64,000 nt of DNA from Streptomyces sp. NBC_00250 (GTDB lineage: Bacteria; Actinomycetota; Actinomycetes; Streptomycetales; Streptomycetaceae). Below are positions 31,051 to 39,144 of the stretch, piece after piece. Both the position numbers and the translations under genes were made by a program. Each line of letters opens with the position of its first letter. Positions within the stretch are counted from its first letter, which is position 1. A model generated the notes under the pieces. The model saw nothing but the letters and a program-made list of their open reading frames with translations, was not told the origin of the DNA and did no database searches. The DNA lies in NCBI RefSeq assembly GCF_036192275.1, contig NZ_CP108088.1, positions 3,411,501-3,475,500 on the forward strand, given 5' to 3'.

Positions 31051-33696
31051 CTAACGATTCGCTGACAGGCGCGAAAGTCCCGCCGCCGCCCGCGCCGACC
31101 CCTCGGTGAAACCGGCCGCCTCGGACGCCACGATCGCGCGTTCCAGCTGGTCAGCCGCCTCTTCGACGCGACCTATACCCGCCAGCGCCTCACCCCGGAC
31201 GATCTGCAGCTGGGCCTGGACGACCACCGCGTCGGGTGCGACCAGTTCCCCGGCGCGAAGGGTGTGCGCGAGCGCCGCGTGATAGTCCCCCGCCTTCATG
31301 CAGTGCCCCGCCAGGTGATGGAGGGTGAGCACCTGGGTGGACGGATGCTCCGTCCGGTCGGCGAGCGAGACGGCGTGGAGCATGAGCAGCCCGGCCCGCT
31401 CGTGCTCCCCGGTCGCGTCCAGCACGGCCGCGTGGTTGACGTAGGCGATCGCCTCGCTGATGGTGTCGCCGGCCCGGGCGGCCAGGCCAGGCGCCTTCTC
31501 CAGATGGACGAGCGCCTCGGCGTCCCGGCCCTCCTCGTGCAGGATCCAGCCGAGCAGCGCCCTCGTCCGCGACTGCGCGTCGAAGTCGCCCATGTGCTCG
31601 GCCGAGGCGAGCCCTGCCTCCAGGAGCGGCGTCCAGCCGTCCCCGATCCGCATGAGCATCAGCGGCCACTGCACCAGGGCGAGTCGCCAGGCCCGGTCGT
31701 GCAGGCCGAGGGCGGCCGCGGCGGCGACCGCCCCTTCCAGGGCGGCGCGTTCGGCCACGTACCAGTCGAGGGCCGCCGTACGGTCCTCGAACTCGCGGGT
31801 CGCGGCGGGCCGGCGGAGGTCGGCGGGCAGCGAGTAGCAGGGCTGTGAGCCCGGCTCGGCGGCGGCGTCGGCCGCGAGCCCCGTGTAGAGGTAGTGGTCG
31901 AGGAGACGGGGCAGGCCCTCGGGATCGGCCCCGGGGGCGATATGGCGGGCGTAGAGGCGGACAAGGTCGTGCGGCATCCAGCGGCCGGGGACGGACTCGG
32001 TGAGCAGATGGGCGGCGGCGAGCCGGTCCAGGTCGGCGGAGGCCTGGGTGGGGGACGTGCCGACGAGCGCTCCGGCCGCGAACCGGTCCAGGTCCGAGCC
32101 GGTGTGCAGACCGATCGCGCGGAAGAGCCGGGCCGCGGACTCGGGCAACTGCTGCACGGTGAGGCGCAGCGCGGCGGAGACGCCCCGGTCCTCGACGTCG
32201 AGCAGCATCAGCCGGCCCTGCTCGTCGGCGAGCTCGCCGACCATCGCGTCGAGCGTCCACTGCGGGCGCTCGGCGAGCCGGGCCGCCGTGACCCGCAGCG
32301 CGAGCGGCAGTCCGTCGCAGAGCCCGGCGAGCCGTGCGGCGGCGGCGGGTTCGGCGGCGACCCGCGTCTCGCCGAGGACGGTGGTGAGCAGGGCGGCCGA
32401 AGCGGCCGGGGGAAGGTGGCCGAGCGGCACCGGCCGGGCCGCGTCGGAGGCGATGAGGCCACCGAGCCGGTCTCGGCTGGTGACCAGGGTCGTGCAGTGG
32501 TCGCCGCCGGGCAGCAGGGGCCTGACCTGCTCGGAGGAGCGGGCGTTGTCGAGGACGACGAGCAGCCGGCGGTCGGCGGTCAGGGACCGGAACAGGGCGC
32601 CGCGCGCCTCGACGGCCTCGGGGATCCGCTGCGGCTGCACACCGAGCGCGAGCAGGAACTCGCGCAGGACGGCGGCGGTCTCGGGCGCCGGGGTGTCGCT
32701 GAAACCGCGCAGGTCGGCGAAGAGCCGTCCGTCGGGGAAGTCGGAGCGGCGCTCGTACGCCCAGTGCACGGCGAAGGCCGTCTTGCCGACGCCGGCGGGC
32801 CCGGTGACCAGGCAGACGGGCCCCTCACCCCCTCGTACGGCCCGGTCGAGGGCGGCCAGCTCGGCCCCTCGCCCGGTGAAACCGCGCGGGGCGCGCGGCA
32901 GCCCCTCCGGCGCGGCGACCGGGACCGGAACGACCGGGCGGGCCACGGCGACGGGCTCGCCGGCGCGGAGCAGTGTCGCGTACGCCTCGCTGAGCGTCTC
33001 ACCGGGGTCGACGCCCAGCTCCTCGGCGAGCAGCCGCCGGGTGCGGTGGTACCAGTCGATCGCGTCCGACTGCCGTCCCGAGCGGCCGAGCGCCAGCATC
33101 AGCGCGGCGGCGAGGGACTCCCGCAGGGGGTGCGCGACGGCCTCGGTCCGCAGCACGGCGGCGGCCCTGGCGTGCTCGCCGAGCTCCCCGTACGCCTCCG
33201 CGAGCGACTCGACGGAGGCGAGCCGCAGCTCCTCAAGGCCCCCGGCGGCGGCTTCGAGCGGCCGGCTGTGCACGGTCCCGGTGAGCGCGGGCCCCTGCCA
33301 GTACGACAGGGCCTCCCGCAGCATCCGCACGGCGTCGGCGGGCCTCCGCTGCACCCCGGCGAGCGCCACGAGTTCCTCGAACCGGTGCGCGTCCACGAGC
33401 GACTCCGGCATCCGCAGTACGTACGCCGAACCCTGGGTGGCCAGCTCGACCCCGTACGCCTCGGCCCCGTGCTCGGCGAGCAGCGCCCGAAGCCGCGAGA
33501 CGTGCCCTTGCAGGACGGTCTTGGCATGGGTGGGCGGCTCTTCCTCCCACAGCGCGTCGATCAACTGAGCGACGTTCACGGCACTGTTGGGCCGCAGGAG
33601 GAGCATGACCAGCAGACTGGACCGTTTGGCGGGCCCCAGGGCTACGTCACCGTCCTCCGTCACCAGCGCAACGGAGCCGAGCAGCCGGAACTCCAC
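31051..33696 (-). CDS. AfsR/SARP-family transcriptional regulator with NB-ARC and TPR regions
   Basis: An 881-residue regulator with AfsR architecture: OmpR-type winged helix (about 1-90, starting MEFRLLGSVALV), bacterial transcriptional activator domain (about 95-240), NB-ARC ATPase with P-loop GPAGVGKTAF near residue 300 and LLVVLDNARSSEQVRPLLPG, and a C-terminal TPR-like helical region. I choose the GTG at 33694-33696 because GGAGG lies 7 nt before it and homologues start MEFRLLG; an ATG ten codons upstream (33726) is the alternative. Such proteins respond to phosphorylation or ligands and activate antibiotic or morphological genes, but no biosynthetic cluster lies in this window, so the target is unknown. 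The downstream gene is a DUF4232 lipoprotein. Confidence 0.92.
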   Translation of the reverse strand: MEFRLLGSVALVTEDGDVALGPAKRSSLLVMLLLRPNSAVNVAQLIDALWEEEPPTHAKTVLQGHVSRLRALLAEHGAEAYGVELATQGSAYVLRMPESLVDAHRFEELVALAGVQRRPADAVRMLREALSYWQGPALTGTVHSRPLEAAAGGLEELRLASVESLAEAYGELGEHARAAAVLRTEAVAHPLRESLAAALMLALGRSGRQSDAIDWYHRTRRLLAEELGVDPGETLSEAYATLLRAGEPVAVARPVVPVPVAAPEGLPRAPRGFTGRGAELAALDRAVRGGEGPVCLVTGPAGVGKTAFAVHWAYERRSDFPDGRLFADLRGFSDTPAPETAAVLREFLLALGVQPQRIPEAVEARGALFRSLTADRRLLVVLDNARSSEQVRPLLPGGDHCTTLVTSRDRLGGLIASDAARPVPLGHLPPAASAALLTTVLGETRVAAEPAAAARLAGLCDGLPLALRVTAARLAERPQWTLDAMVGELADEQGRLMLLDVEDRGVSAALRLTVQQLPESAARLFRAIGLHTGSDLDRFAAGALVGTSPTQASADLDRLAAAHLLTESVPGRWMPHDLVRLYARHIAPGADPEGLPRLLDHYLYTGLAADAAAEPGSQPCYSLPADLRRPAATREFEDRTAALDWYVAERAALEGAVAAAAALGLHDRAWRLALVQWPLMLMRIGDGWTPLLEAGLASAEHMGDFDAQSRTRALLGWILHEEGRDAEALVHLEKAPGLAARAGDTISEAIAYVNHAAVLDATGEHERAGLLMLHAVSLADRTEHPSTQVLTLHHLAGHCMKAGDYHAALAHTLRAGELVAPDAVVVQAQLQIVRGEALAGIGRVEEAADQLERAIVASEAAGFTEGSARAAAGLSRLSANR

Positions 33697-33990
33697 CAGT
33701 ACACCTCCGCGATCCGTCTCCCCCATTTCCCCAGCAGTCGAGGATACGTGGGGTGGAGGGGTCGAAAGCGACGTGGAGATCCCCGATCCCGCCCTCGTCG
33801 TCCGAATCTGCACATGGTGATGAACTGTGCGTTGTGCACCGTTACCTGTGCGCTGTGCTGAGCGGCTGTGTAAAAGGGGAATCGAACCCCTGCGCTGCTC
33901 CCCACGCACCACAGTGGACCGGATCGACCGCCGGTCCTCGGCTTGTGCACGCCTTCGGGACGACTACCTGCTCCACGTCGAGCGACTCGC
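33697..33990. other. Gap between SARP and DIP1984 genes, with tRNA T-arm-like remnant
   Basis: About 290 nt without a gene. It should contain the SARP promoter on the minus strand. The middle has TGTGCG-rich sequence (33825-33870) and a tRNA T-arm-like element (33875-33891) described separately. No full tRNA cloverleaf can be built from the flanks. Confidence 0.5.
33875..33891 (-). other. tRNA T-arm-like remnant, possible attachment-site scar
   Basis: The minus strand reads AGGGG-TTCGATT-CCCCT, a perfect 5-bp stem with the invariant T-loop sequence, followed by TTTTACACA. There is no matching GTGTAAA acceptor strand, D-arm or anticodon arm upstream, so it is not a working tRNA. Integrative elements of Streptomyces use the 3' end of tRNA genes as att sites and leave such fragments; that origin is inferred. 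Confidence 0.45.
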
Positions 33991-34461
33991 TCAGTCCAGC
34001 AGGTCGACCTCCCAGTTCGACCGCTGGATCAGCATGTCGACCTCACGGATCTCCCGCGCCAGCACGTCGGCCTGCGCCCGCAGGGGCGCCACGGGAAACG
34101 CCGACAGCATCTTCAGCTCGGACCGCAGCTGCCGCACCATGCCGTGCTGGTCCCGCCCGGCGGCGGCGTCGGCGGCCGACGTGACGACGGAGTGCCGCAG
34201 CCGCAGCACATCGCGCCGCGCCAGCGCGTCGGTGAGCGTGCCCCCGCCCTCGACGACGGCCTGGGCGTTGGTCCGGTTGATCCGCCGGATCAACCCCTCC
34301 AGCTCCCCCAGGACCTCGTCGGACTCGGCCAGCAGGGCGGCCGCGTCCTCGGCAGGCTCCTCCCCCTCCTGATACCGAGCGCTGCCGACCACCCGAGCCC
34401 GCAACTGCTCGACCCGCCGAGCGGCATCCGCCCGCAACACCAACGCCTCGGCAAGCTTCAC
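33991..34461 (-). CDS. DIP1984 family (septicolysin-like) protein
   Basis: A 156-residue, mostly helical cytoplasmic protein. VKLAEALVLRADAARRVEQL at the start and LIRRINRTNAQAV, LRHSVVTSAADAA and IREVDMLIQRSNWEVDLLD further on are the DIP1984 family pattern. Molecular function is not established; the old name septicolysin is not good evidence of toxin activity. The start is GTG at 34459-34461, 8 nt after GGAGG; a frame start six codons earlier is less likely. It is 99 nt downstream of the cupin gene in the same direction. Confidence 0.88.
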   Translation of the reverse strand: MKLAEALVLRADAARRVEQLRARVVGSARYQEGEEPAEDAAALLAESDEVLGELEGLIRRINRTNAQAVVEGGGTLTDALARRDVLRLRHSVVTSAADAAAGRDQHGMVRQLRSELKMLSAFPVAPLRAQADVLAREIREVDMLIQRSNWEVDLLD

Positions 34462-34536
34462 ACCCCACACCTCCACCACAAAGATTCCGGCTGAAAGTAT
34501 GCCCGCCGAAGCGGGCGGGCCCCGGAACGGACCGTC

Positions 34537-34568
34537 CTACTCCACTGCTGGCCTACTCCACTACTCCA
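34537..34568 (-). repeat. 8-nt array straddling the cupin stop codon
   Basis: Four 8-nt units, CTACTCCA (34561-34568), CTACTCCA (34553-34560), CTGCTGGC (34545-34552, degenerate) and CTACTCCA (34537-34544). The right-hand unit contains the TAG stop of the cupin gene on the minus strand, so the stop and its preceding bases have been copied downstream. Confidence 0.75.
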
Positions 34569-35052
34569 CGAAATAGGAGTCGTGCCGTACGAAGAACTCG
34601 GCGCGCTCCTCGTCGGTGGCGTCCGCCATGGCGGCAAGTCCCTCGAAGTACTCCTCGCGGGCAGCACCGGGCGCGAAGATCATCAGCATCTCGGCGGGCG
34701 CGTCCGAGTCGTTGCGGAAGGCGTGCAGGCCGCCCTGTGGCACGTACAGGAAGTCGCCCTTCCTCGCGTCGACCCAGCCCTCGCCGTCGAACAGCCGGAC
34801 CGTGCCGTCGAGCACGAAGAACGACTCCGAGATCGTCTTGTGGAAGTGCGTCTTGGGCCCGCCCGCCTTCGCACTCATCTCCACCCGGTAGAGCCCGAAC
34901 TCGCCCTGCGTGGAGGCCTTGGTGGCCAGATAGTGAATCGCGTCCTTGCCCGCGACACCGAACTCGGGCGGGGTGTCCACGGTCCGGAAGACCGCACTGA
35001 CCTCTCCCTCCTCGCGGTGGTAGACCTGCTCCGGATACTCCGGGTACGACAT
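34561..35052 (-). CDS. Cupin-domain protein
   Basis: A 163-residue single-domain cupin. Motif 1 is PKTHFHKTISESFFVLDGTV with His, His and Glu metal ligands; motif 2 is GDFLYVPQGGLHAFRNDSD with the fourth His. It is therefore a likely metal-dependent enzyme or sugar/ligand-binding protein, resembling small stand-alone cupins of unknown substrate. The ATG at 35050-35052 has GAGGGGG 5 nt upstream. It heads the pair with the DIP1984 gene. Its stop codon lies in an 8-nt repeat array. Confidence 0.88.
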   Translation of the reverse strand: MSYPEYPEQVYHREEGEVSAVFRTVDTPPEFGVAGKDAIHYLATKASTQGEFGLYRVEMSAKAGGPKTHFHKTISESFFVLDGTVRLFDGEGWVDARKGDFLYVPQGGLHAFRNDSDAPAEMLMIFAPGAAREEYFEGLAAMADATDEERAEFFVRHDSYFVE

Positions 35053-35362
35053 CGGATCCCCCTCGTTCGACGGCCCTGCCGGGTCGCAGCGCCCCGTACG
35101 TGATCAACCACGGGCCGACCGTCGTATTCCGTCCCCGTGACTGCGCGGCTCAGCAGCGACGCCTTCGCCGCGACCCTCGGCCGACAGCGACCAGGGGCCC
35201 TGAAGGAGTCCCGGCACCCCGCCCTCGACCTTCATCGCGTGGAGGCACCCACCGAATCAGCAAACAACACCATAACGACCTAAAATAGCCTAAAAATCAC
35301 AAGGCATGTCCGGCGGCTTCAAGGTGCCCCCGCGGGCCGTTCGGCTAGCCCAGGAGGCCGTG
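35053..35362. other. Gap upstream of the HdeD-like gene
   Basis: 310 nt between the divergent cupin and HdeD-like genes. The right part (35250-35300) is strikingly A/T-rich for this chromosome and holds a 10-nt direct repeat of CCTAAAA (35279-35285 and 35289-35295), a possible regulator site or promoter element. Nothing else recognisable. Confidence 0.45.
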
Positions 35363-35977
35363 ATGACCGATTCCCCCGACGCGGCACCGCAGTACACGCC
35401 CAGCGACCCCGAGGACACCCTCAAGCAGCTCGGAAGCTCATGGCACTGGGCACTCGGCATCGCCCTTGCGACCCTGATCCCAGGCATCCTGGTGCTCGTC
35501 TGGCCCGACGAGACGTTGCACGTCCTGGCCGTGATCATCGGTCTGCAGCTCCTGGTGGCGGGTGGCTTCCGTTTCGTCGCGGCCTTCTCGCACAGCAGCG
35601 ACCGGTCCGGCAGCAGGCTGGCGGGCGTCCTGCTCGCCGTGCTGGCGTTCCTGGCGGGCGTCCTGGTGCTGCGTCATCCGATGCAGACCATCGCCGCGCT
35701 GTCCCTGATCGTCGGGGTGTTCTGGCTGCTGACCGGAGTGCTCACGGCATACGTGGCGATCGCCGACCGCACGCTCGTGCATCGCGGCCTGCGCTTCGGC
35801 CTGGGCACCCTCGGCGCCGTCGCCGGAATCGTCGTGCTCGCCTTCCCGGTGGACTCCGCGGTCGCGCTGACGCGACTGTTGGGACTTTGGCTCGTCCTGC
35901 TCGGCGTATTCGAAGTGGTGATGGCCTTCGCACTGCGCTCCGCCACCCGCCGGGTCACGCCCACGCCTCCAGGGTGA
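35363..35977 (+). CDS. HdeD-like (DUF308) membrane protein
   Basis: A 204-residue integral membrane protein with six predicted helices, e.g. WALGIALATLIPGILVLVWP, LAVIIGLQLLVAGGFRFVAA, LLAVLAFLAGVLVLRHP, AALSLIVGVFWLLTGV, GLGTLGAVAGIVVLAFPVD and LLGLWLVLLGVFEVVMAF. The repeated VLRHP/VLVWP endings match the DUF308 pattern found in HdeD acid-resistance-associated proteins. Function in Streptomyces is unknown. The ATG 35363 is preceded by AGGAGG. Monocistronic and flanked by gene-poor sequence. Confidence 0.85.
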   Translation: MTDSPDAAPQYTPSDPEDTLKQLGSSWHWALGIALATLIPGILVLVWPDETLHVLAVIIGLQLLVAGGFRFVAAFSHSSDRSGSRLAGVLLAVLAFLAGVLVLRHPMQTIAALSLIVGVFWLLTGVLTAYVAIADRTLVHRGLRFGLGTLGAVAGIVVLAFPVDSAVALTRLLGLWLVLLGVFEVVMAFALRSATRRVTPTPPG

Positions 35978-36311
35978 ACGCCGGGCGTTGACAGCCCCGC
36001 ACCCCCGAAGCCGCTCTCGTCGATCACAGCGGACTTGGCTGGCCTTCGAGGTGCTGCCCAAGCACCAGGAGTGTGAAGAGCGCGAGATCAACCGGATCAT
36101 CGACGAGCGCGACCGTCTCGTCATAGGCAGCTGAGATCGCCTTCGCGGCACAAGAACTCCGCACGCCTCGCCTGCTCGACAGCGTCCATGACGCGAACCT
36201 GGTCGGAGCTCCAGTCCCTCGTCAGCGGCTTTTGCTGCAGTCGGCAAAGCGTGAGAACCAGACGCCCAAGAGCACCTCACCTGACGTGGCCACAGCCGCT
36301 ACCGTGAAGCC
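35978..36311. other. Gene-poor stretch between HdeD-like and Uma2 genes
   Basis: About 330 nt. It contains a decayed coding fragment (36024-36134, listed separately). The remainder up to the Uma2 start has normal GC but no start, Shine-Dalgarno or conserved frame, and the codon use looks eroded, consistent with leftover accessory DNA. Confidence 0.45.
36024..36134 (+). pseudogene. Fragment of an unrecognised gene (C-terminal end)
   Basis: One frame reads SQRTWLAFEVLPKHQECEER followed by EINRIIDERDRLVIGS and a TGA stop. It looks like the helical C-terminus of a real protein (amphipathic, charged, proper stop) but has no start codon or Shine-Dalgarno and the upstream frame is not coding-like. 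I cannot name the family. It is best read as a truncated remnant in the accessory patch. Confidence 0.35.
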
Positions 36312-36893
36312 ATGACCGCACTGCCCGACTGGATGCGCCCGCCGCGCGCGGAAGGCTGGTTCGCGGAGGACCTCGACCGCCTCCCCGAGGCACCCCGCCA
36401 CACCGAGCTGATCGACGGAGCCCTCGTCTTCATGATGTCGCCCCAGAGGTGGTGGCACGGCCACCTCGTCACCATGCTCACGGTCGCACTCATGGAACAG
36501 GTACCCGCCGACACCAGAGTCGGCCGCGAGATGACCATCAAGCTCGACCCGCGCAACCGTCCCGAACCGGATCTGCTGGTGACGACGGCCGACTTCGACG
36601 GTGACCGCACCTGGTTCGCACCGGAGGATGTCCAGCTCGTCGTCGAGGTCGTCTCACCCGAGTCCGCCCATCGCGATCGCACAGTAAAACTCCGCAAGTA
36701 CGCGGAGGCCGGCATCCCGCACTACTGGTGCATCGAGGACGAGGACGGGGCGCCCGTCGTCCACGTCTACGAGCTCGACGAACCCACCGGCGCCTACGCC
36801 CCCGCCGGGATCTTCCGGGGCACCCTGCAACGCCCGGTGCCCTTCGCGGTCAGCCTGGACCTCGACAAGCTCACGCCGCCCCGAAGCAGCTGA
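36312..36893 (+). CDS. Uma2-family (DUF820) PD-(D/E)XK nuclease-like protein
   Basis: A 193-residue protein with the Uma2 fold. HTELIDGALVFMMSPQRWWH is the N-terminal hallmark; the nuclease core has the motif PEPDLLVTT (Asp), VVEVVSPES (Glu-x-Val) and RTVKLRKYAEAGIPHYWCIE (Lys). All expected catalytic-type residues are present. Uma2 proteins are common in large families in Streptomyces and cyanobacteria; the biological role is unclear and many are thought to be mobile or selfish. ATG at 36312. It shares a strong terminator with the convergent ychF gene. Confidence 0.9.
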   Translation: MTALPDWMRPPRAEGWFAEDLDRLPEAPRHTELIDGALVFMMSPQRWWHGHLVTMLTVALMEQVPADTRVGREMTIKLDPRNRPEPDLLVTTADFDGDRTWFAPEDVQLVVEVVSPESAHRDRTVKLRKYAEAGIPHYWCIEDEDGAPVVHVYELDEPTGAYAPAGIFRGTLQRPVPFAVSLDLDKLTPPRSS

Positions 36894-36921
36894 AAGTCGG
36901 CACCAAGTCAGCACGGGAATG

Positions 36922-36959
36922 CAGAAGGGGTCGGACTCACCAGAGTCCGACCCCTTCTG
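36922..36959. terminator. Bidirectional terminator for Uma2 and ychF genes
   Basis: A perfect 17-bp stem (36922-36938 with 36943-36959) and a 4-nt loop ACCA, lying 29 nt after the Uma2 stop and 46 nt beyond the ychF stop. This is the strongest simple hairpin in the window. Confidence 0.9.
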
Positions 36960-37004
36960 ACCTGCAGATTTGACGAAATCATCTAACGTGCAGTAATGAG
37001 ACGA

Positions 37005-38093
37005 TTACACGTTGAAGCGGAACTCCACCACGTCGCCGTCCTGCATGACGTACTCCTTGCCCTCCATGCGGGCCTTGCCGGCCGCGCGGGCGTCGGCTAC
37101 CGAGCCCGTTTCCACGAGGTCGGCGAAGGAGATGACCTCGGCCTTGATGAAGCCCTTCTGGAAGTCGGTGTGGATGACACCGGCCGCCTCGGGGGCCGTC
37201 GCGCCCTGCTTGATCGTCCAGGCGCGGGATTCCTTGGGGCCGGCCGTCAGGTAGGTCTGGAGGCCCAGGGTCGCGAAGCCGACGCGGGCGAGGATCGCCA
37301 GGCCGGGCTCCTCGGCGCCGACGGACTGGAGGAGCTCCATGGCGTCCTCCTCGTCCAGCTCGGCCAGGTCCTGCTCCAGCTTGGCGTTCAGGAAGATCGC
37401 CTCCGCCGGGGCGACCAGGGCGCTCTGCTCCGCCTTGAACGCGTCGTCCGTCAGCTCGTCCTCGTCCACGTTGAAGACGTAGAGGAAGGGCTTGGTGGTG
37501 AGGAGGTGCAGGTCGTGGAGGAGCTCGGTCTTCTCCGTGCCCTGCACGATGCCCTGCGAGAAGAGGGTGTCGCCGCGCTCCAGGATCGCCTGGGCCGCCT
37601 CGACCGCGGCGACCTTCGGCGCCGTGTCCTTCTTGATCCGCATCTCCTTCTGGAGGCGCGGCAGGACCTTCTCGATCGTCTGGAGGTCCGCGAGGATCAG
37701 CTCCGTGTTGATCGTCTCGATGTCGTCCTTCGGCGAGACCTTGCCGTCGACGTGCACGACGTTCTCGTCCTTGAAGGCGCGGATGACCTGGCAGATCGCA
37801 TCCGACTCGCGGATGTTCGCCAGGAACTTGTTGCCGAGGCCCTCGCCCTCGCTCGCGCCGCGCACGATGCCCGCGATGTCGACGAAGTCGACCGTCGCCG
37901 GGAGGATGCGCTGGGATCCGAAGATCTCCGCGAGCTTCGTCAGCCGGGCGTCGGGGACGCCGACGACTCCGACGTTGGGCTCGATCGTGGCGAACGGGTA
38001 GTTGGCCGCCAGCACGTCGTTCTTGGTCAGGGCGTTGAACAGGGTCGACTTGCCGACATTCGGCAGACCGACGATTCCGATCGTGAGCGACAC
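37005..38093 (-). CDS. ychF: Redox-regulated ATPase YchF (Obg family)
   Basis: An Obg-like P-loop ATPase of 362 residues that binds ribosomes and participates in stress responses. The P-loop GLPNVGKSTLFNALT is at residues 8-22. The switch region has DFVDIAGIVRGASEGEGLGN, and NVDEDELT replaces the usual G4 NKxD, which is the basis for ATP rather than GTP use. The coiled-coil insertion lies mid-protein and the TGS domain is C-terminal, ending VMQDGDVVEFRFNV. The ATG at 38091-38093 is the start. It is monocistronic. Confidence 0.97.
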   Translation of the reverse strand: MSLTIGIVGLPNVGKSTLFNALTKNDVLAANYPFATIEPNVGVVGVPDARLTKLAEIFGSQRILPATVDFVDIAGIVRGASEGEGLGNKFLANIRESDAICQVIRAFKDENVVHVDGKVSPKDDIETINTELILADLQTIEKVLPRLQKEMRIKKDTAPKVAAVEAAQAILERGDTLFSQGIVQGTEKTELLHDLHLLTTKPFLYVFNVDEDELTDDAFKAEQSALVAPAEAIFLNAKLEQDLAELDEEDAMELLQSVGAEEPGLAILARVGFATLGLQTYLTAGPKESRAWTIKQGATAPEAAGVIHTDFQKGFIKAEVISFADLVETGSVADARAAGKARMEGKEYVMQDGDVVEFRFNV

Positions 38094-38255
38094 GGTGGCG
38101 ACTTCCTGAAGGTGTGGACGGGGGGCCGATCCCCCAGTTTACGGGCGGCCCGAACCGGCCAGTGACGCCGACCTTCGGTCGTTCTCGGGGGCAAGGTCAC
38201 CCAAAGGGCGTGTCCCGGACCCGGTTCCCGCCCCTTCCCGACCTACGTTGGTGGA

Positions 38256-39017
38256 GTGGAGCAGCACAGGACAAGTCAGCCGCAAGGCCGCCGACGGCCG
38301 CAAACCCCCGTCACGACGCCCGTCACCACCCCCGTCGCACCGCCGGTCACACCGCCGGCCGCGCTCGTGGAGGGTGCGGCCGTCTACCGCGTGACCGGCC
38401 GGACCAGGCGGGGCCCCGGCGTCGCGCGCGTCCAGCGCGCCGGGGCCCCGGGAGCCGCGGTCGGAAAGCCCGGCGGCCGCCCCGTGCCGCCCGTCGTGCT
38501 CGCGCTTCGCCGGCTTCCCTCGCCCCGCCTCACCGGGCTCGGCGCCGGGCTCTTCGCCTCCGCGGTCATGCTGGTGCTCGGCCTGCTCGACCTGCTGCTC
38601 TTCGACGGCTCCCCCCTCGTCTACGGGCTGCTGTTCCTGCCCGTCAGCGCCCTGACCGCGCTCTGGGTCCGTACCGCCGACCTCGTCACCGCCCCCATCG
38701 GCGTCCCCATCGCCTTCGCCGTCGGCGTCGTCCCCATCGCGGGCGGCACGGGCGGTTTCGGCGGCCAGGCCATGGCCGTCGTGACCGCCCTCGCCGTGCA
38801 CGCCGGCTGGTTGTACGGCGGAACCCTCGTCGCCGGGCTCATCGCGAGCGTACGGAAGGTGCGGGAGATGGGTCGGCGCCAGCACCTCGCCCGGTCCGGT
38901 GGATCCGGTGCCTCCGGAGCCGCCGGGACCGCCTCCGTGGCCGGTGAGGCGCCGGGTGGGCGGGGTGGAGCCGGTGGGCCGGGTGGGGCCGCCGCCCGCC
39001 GTCGCCCCGTCGCGTAG
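38256..39017 (+). CDS. DUF6542-like membrane protein
   Basis: A 253-residue protein with a Thr/Pro/Val-rich cytoplasmic N-terminus (residues 1-90), about four membrane helices between 95 and 205 (GLGAGLFASAVMLVLGLLDL, PLVYGLLFLPVSALTALWV, LVTAPIGVPIAFAVGVVPIA, VVTALAVHAGWLYGGTLVAG), and a Gly/Ala-rich tail. It matches small actinobacterial membrane proteins grouped as DUF6542; function unknown. The start is GTG 38256; no strong Shine-Dalgarno. Its TAG stop lies in a repeat array. It diverges from ychF and converges with ppgK. Confidence 0.75.
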   Translation: MEQHRTSQPQGRRRPQTPVTTPVTTPVAPPVTPPAALVEGAAVYRVTGRTRRGPGVARVQRAGAPGAAVGKPGGRPVPPVVLALRRLPSPRLTGLGAGLFASAVMLVLGLLDLLLFDGSPLVYGLLFLPVSALTALWVRTADLVTAPIGVPIAFAVGVVPIAGGTGGFGGQAMAVVTALAVHAGWLYGGTLVAGLIASVRKVREMGRRQHLARSGGSGASGAAGTASVAGEAPGGRGGAGGPGGAAARRRPVA

Positions 39018-39110
39018 CCCGTAGACGCGTGGACGGTAGCCCGTAGCCCCGTAGCCGCGTAGACGCGTGGACGGTGGCCCGTAGCCGCGTAGCCCGTAGC
39101 CGTACGCCCC
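39012..39110 (+). repeat. 38-nt and 7-nt repeats straddling the DUF6542 stop codon
   Basis: The heptamer CGTAGCC and variants recur through 39012-39110, and the first copy (39013-39019) contains the TAG stop. A longer 38-nt unit starting CGTAGACGCGTGGACGGT is present at 39020-39057 and 39058-39095 with few changes. Confidence 0.8.
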
Positions 39111-39144
39111 GGGCTCCGTACTCTCCGTACGCCGCCCCCGCCCC

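Noticed and set aside
31051..33696. Secondary-metabolite cluster around the SARP regulator
   Set aside because: No biosynthetic genes flank it; neighbours are a lipoprotein, DIP1984 and cupin genes.
33660..33912. N-terminal extension of the SARP regulator to 33912
   Set aside because: It lacks coding bias and crosses the T-arm remnant; a strong GGAGG precedes the GTG at 33696 and homologues start there.
33860..33960. Complete tRNA gene on the minus strand
   Set aside because: Only the T-arm can be formed; no acceptor, D-arm or anticodon arm matches.
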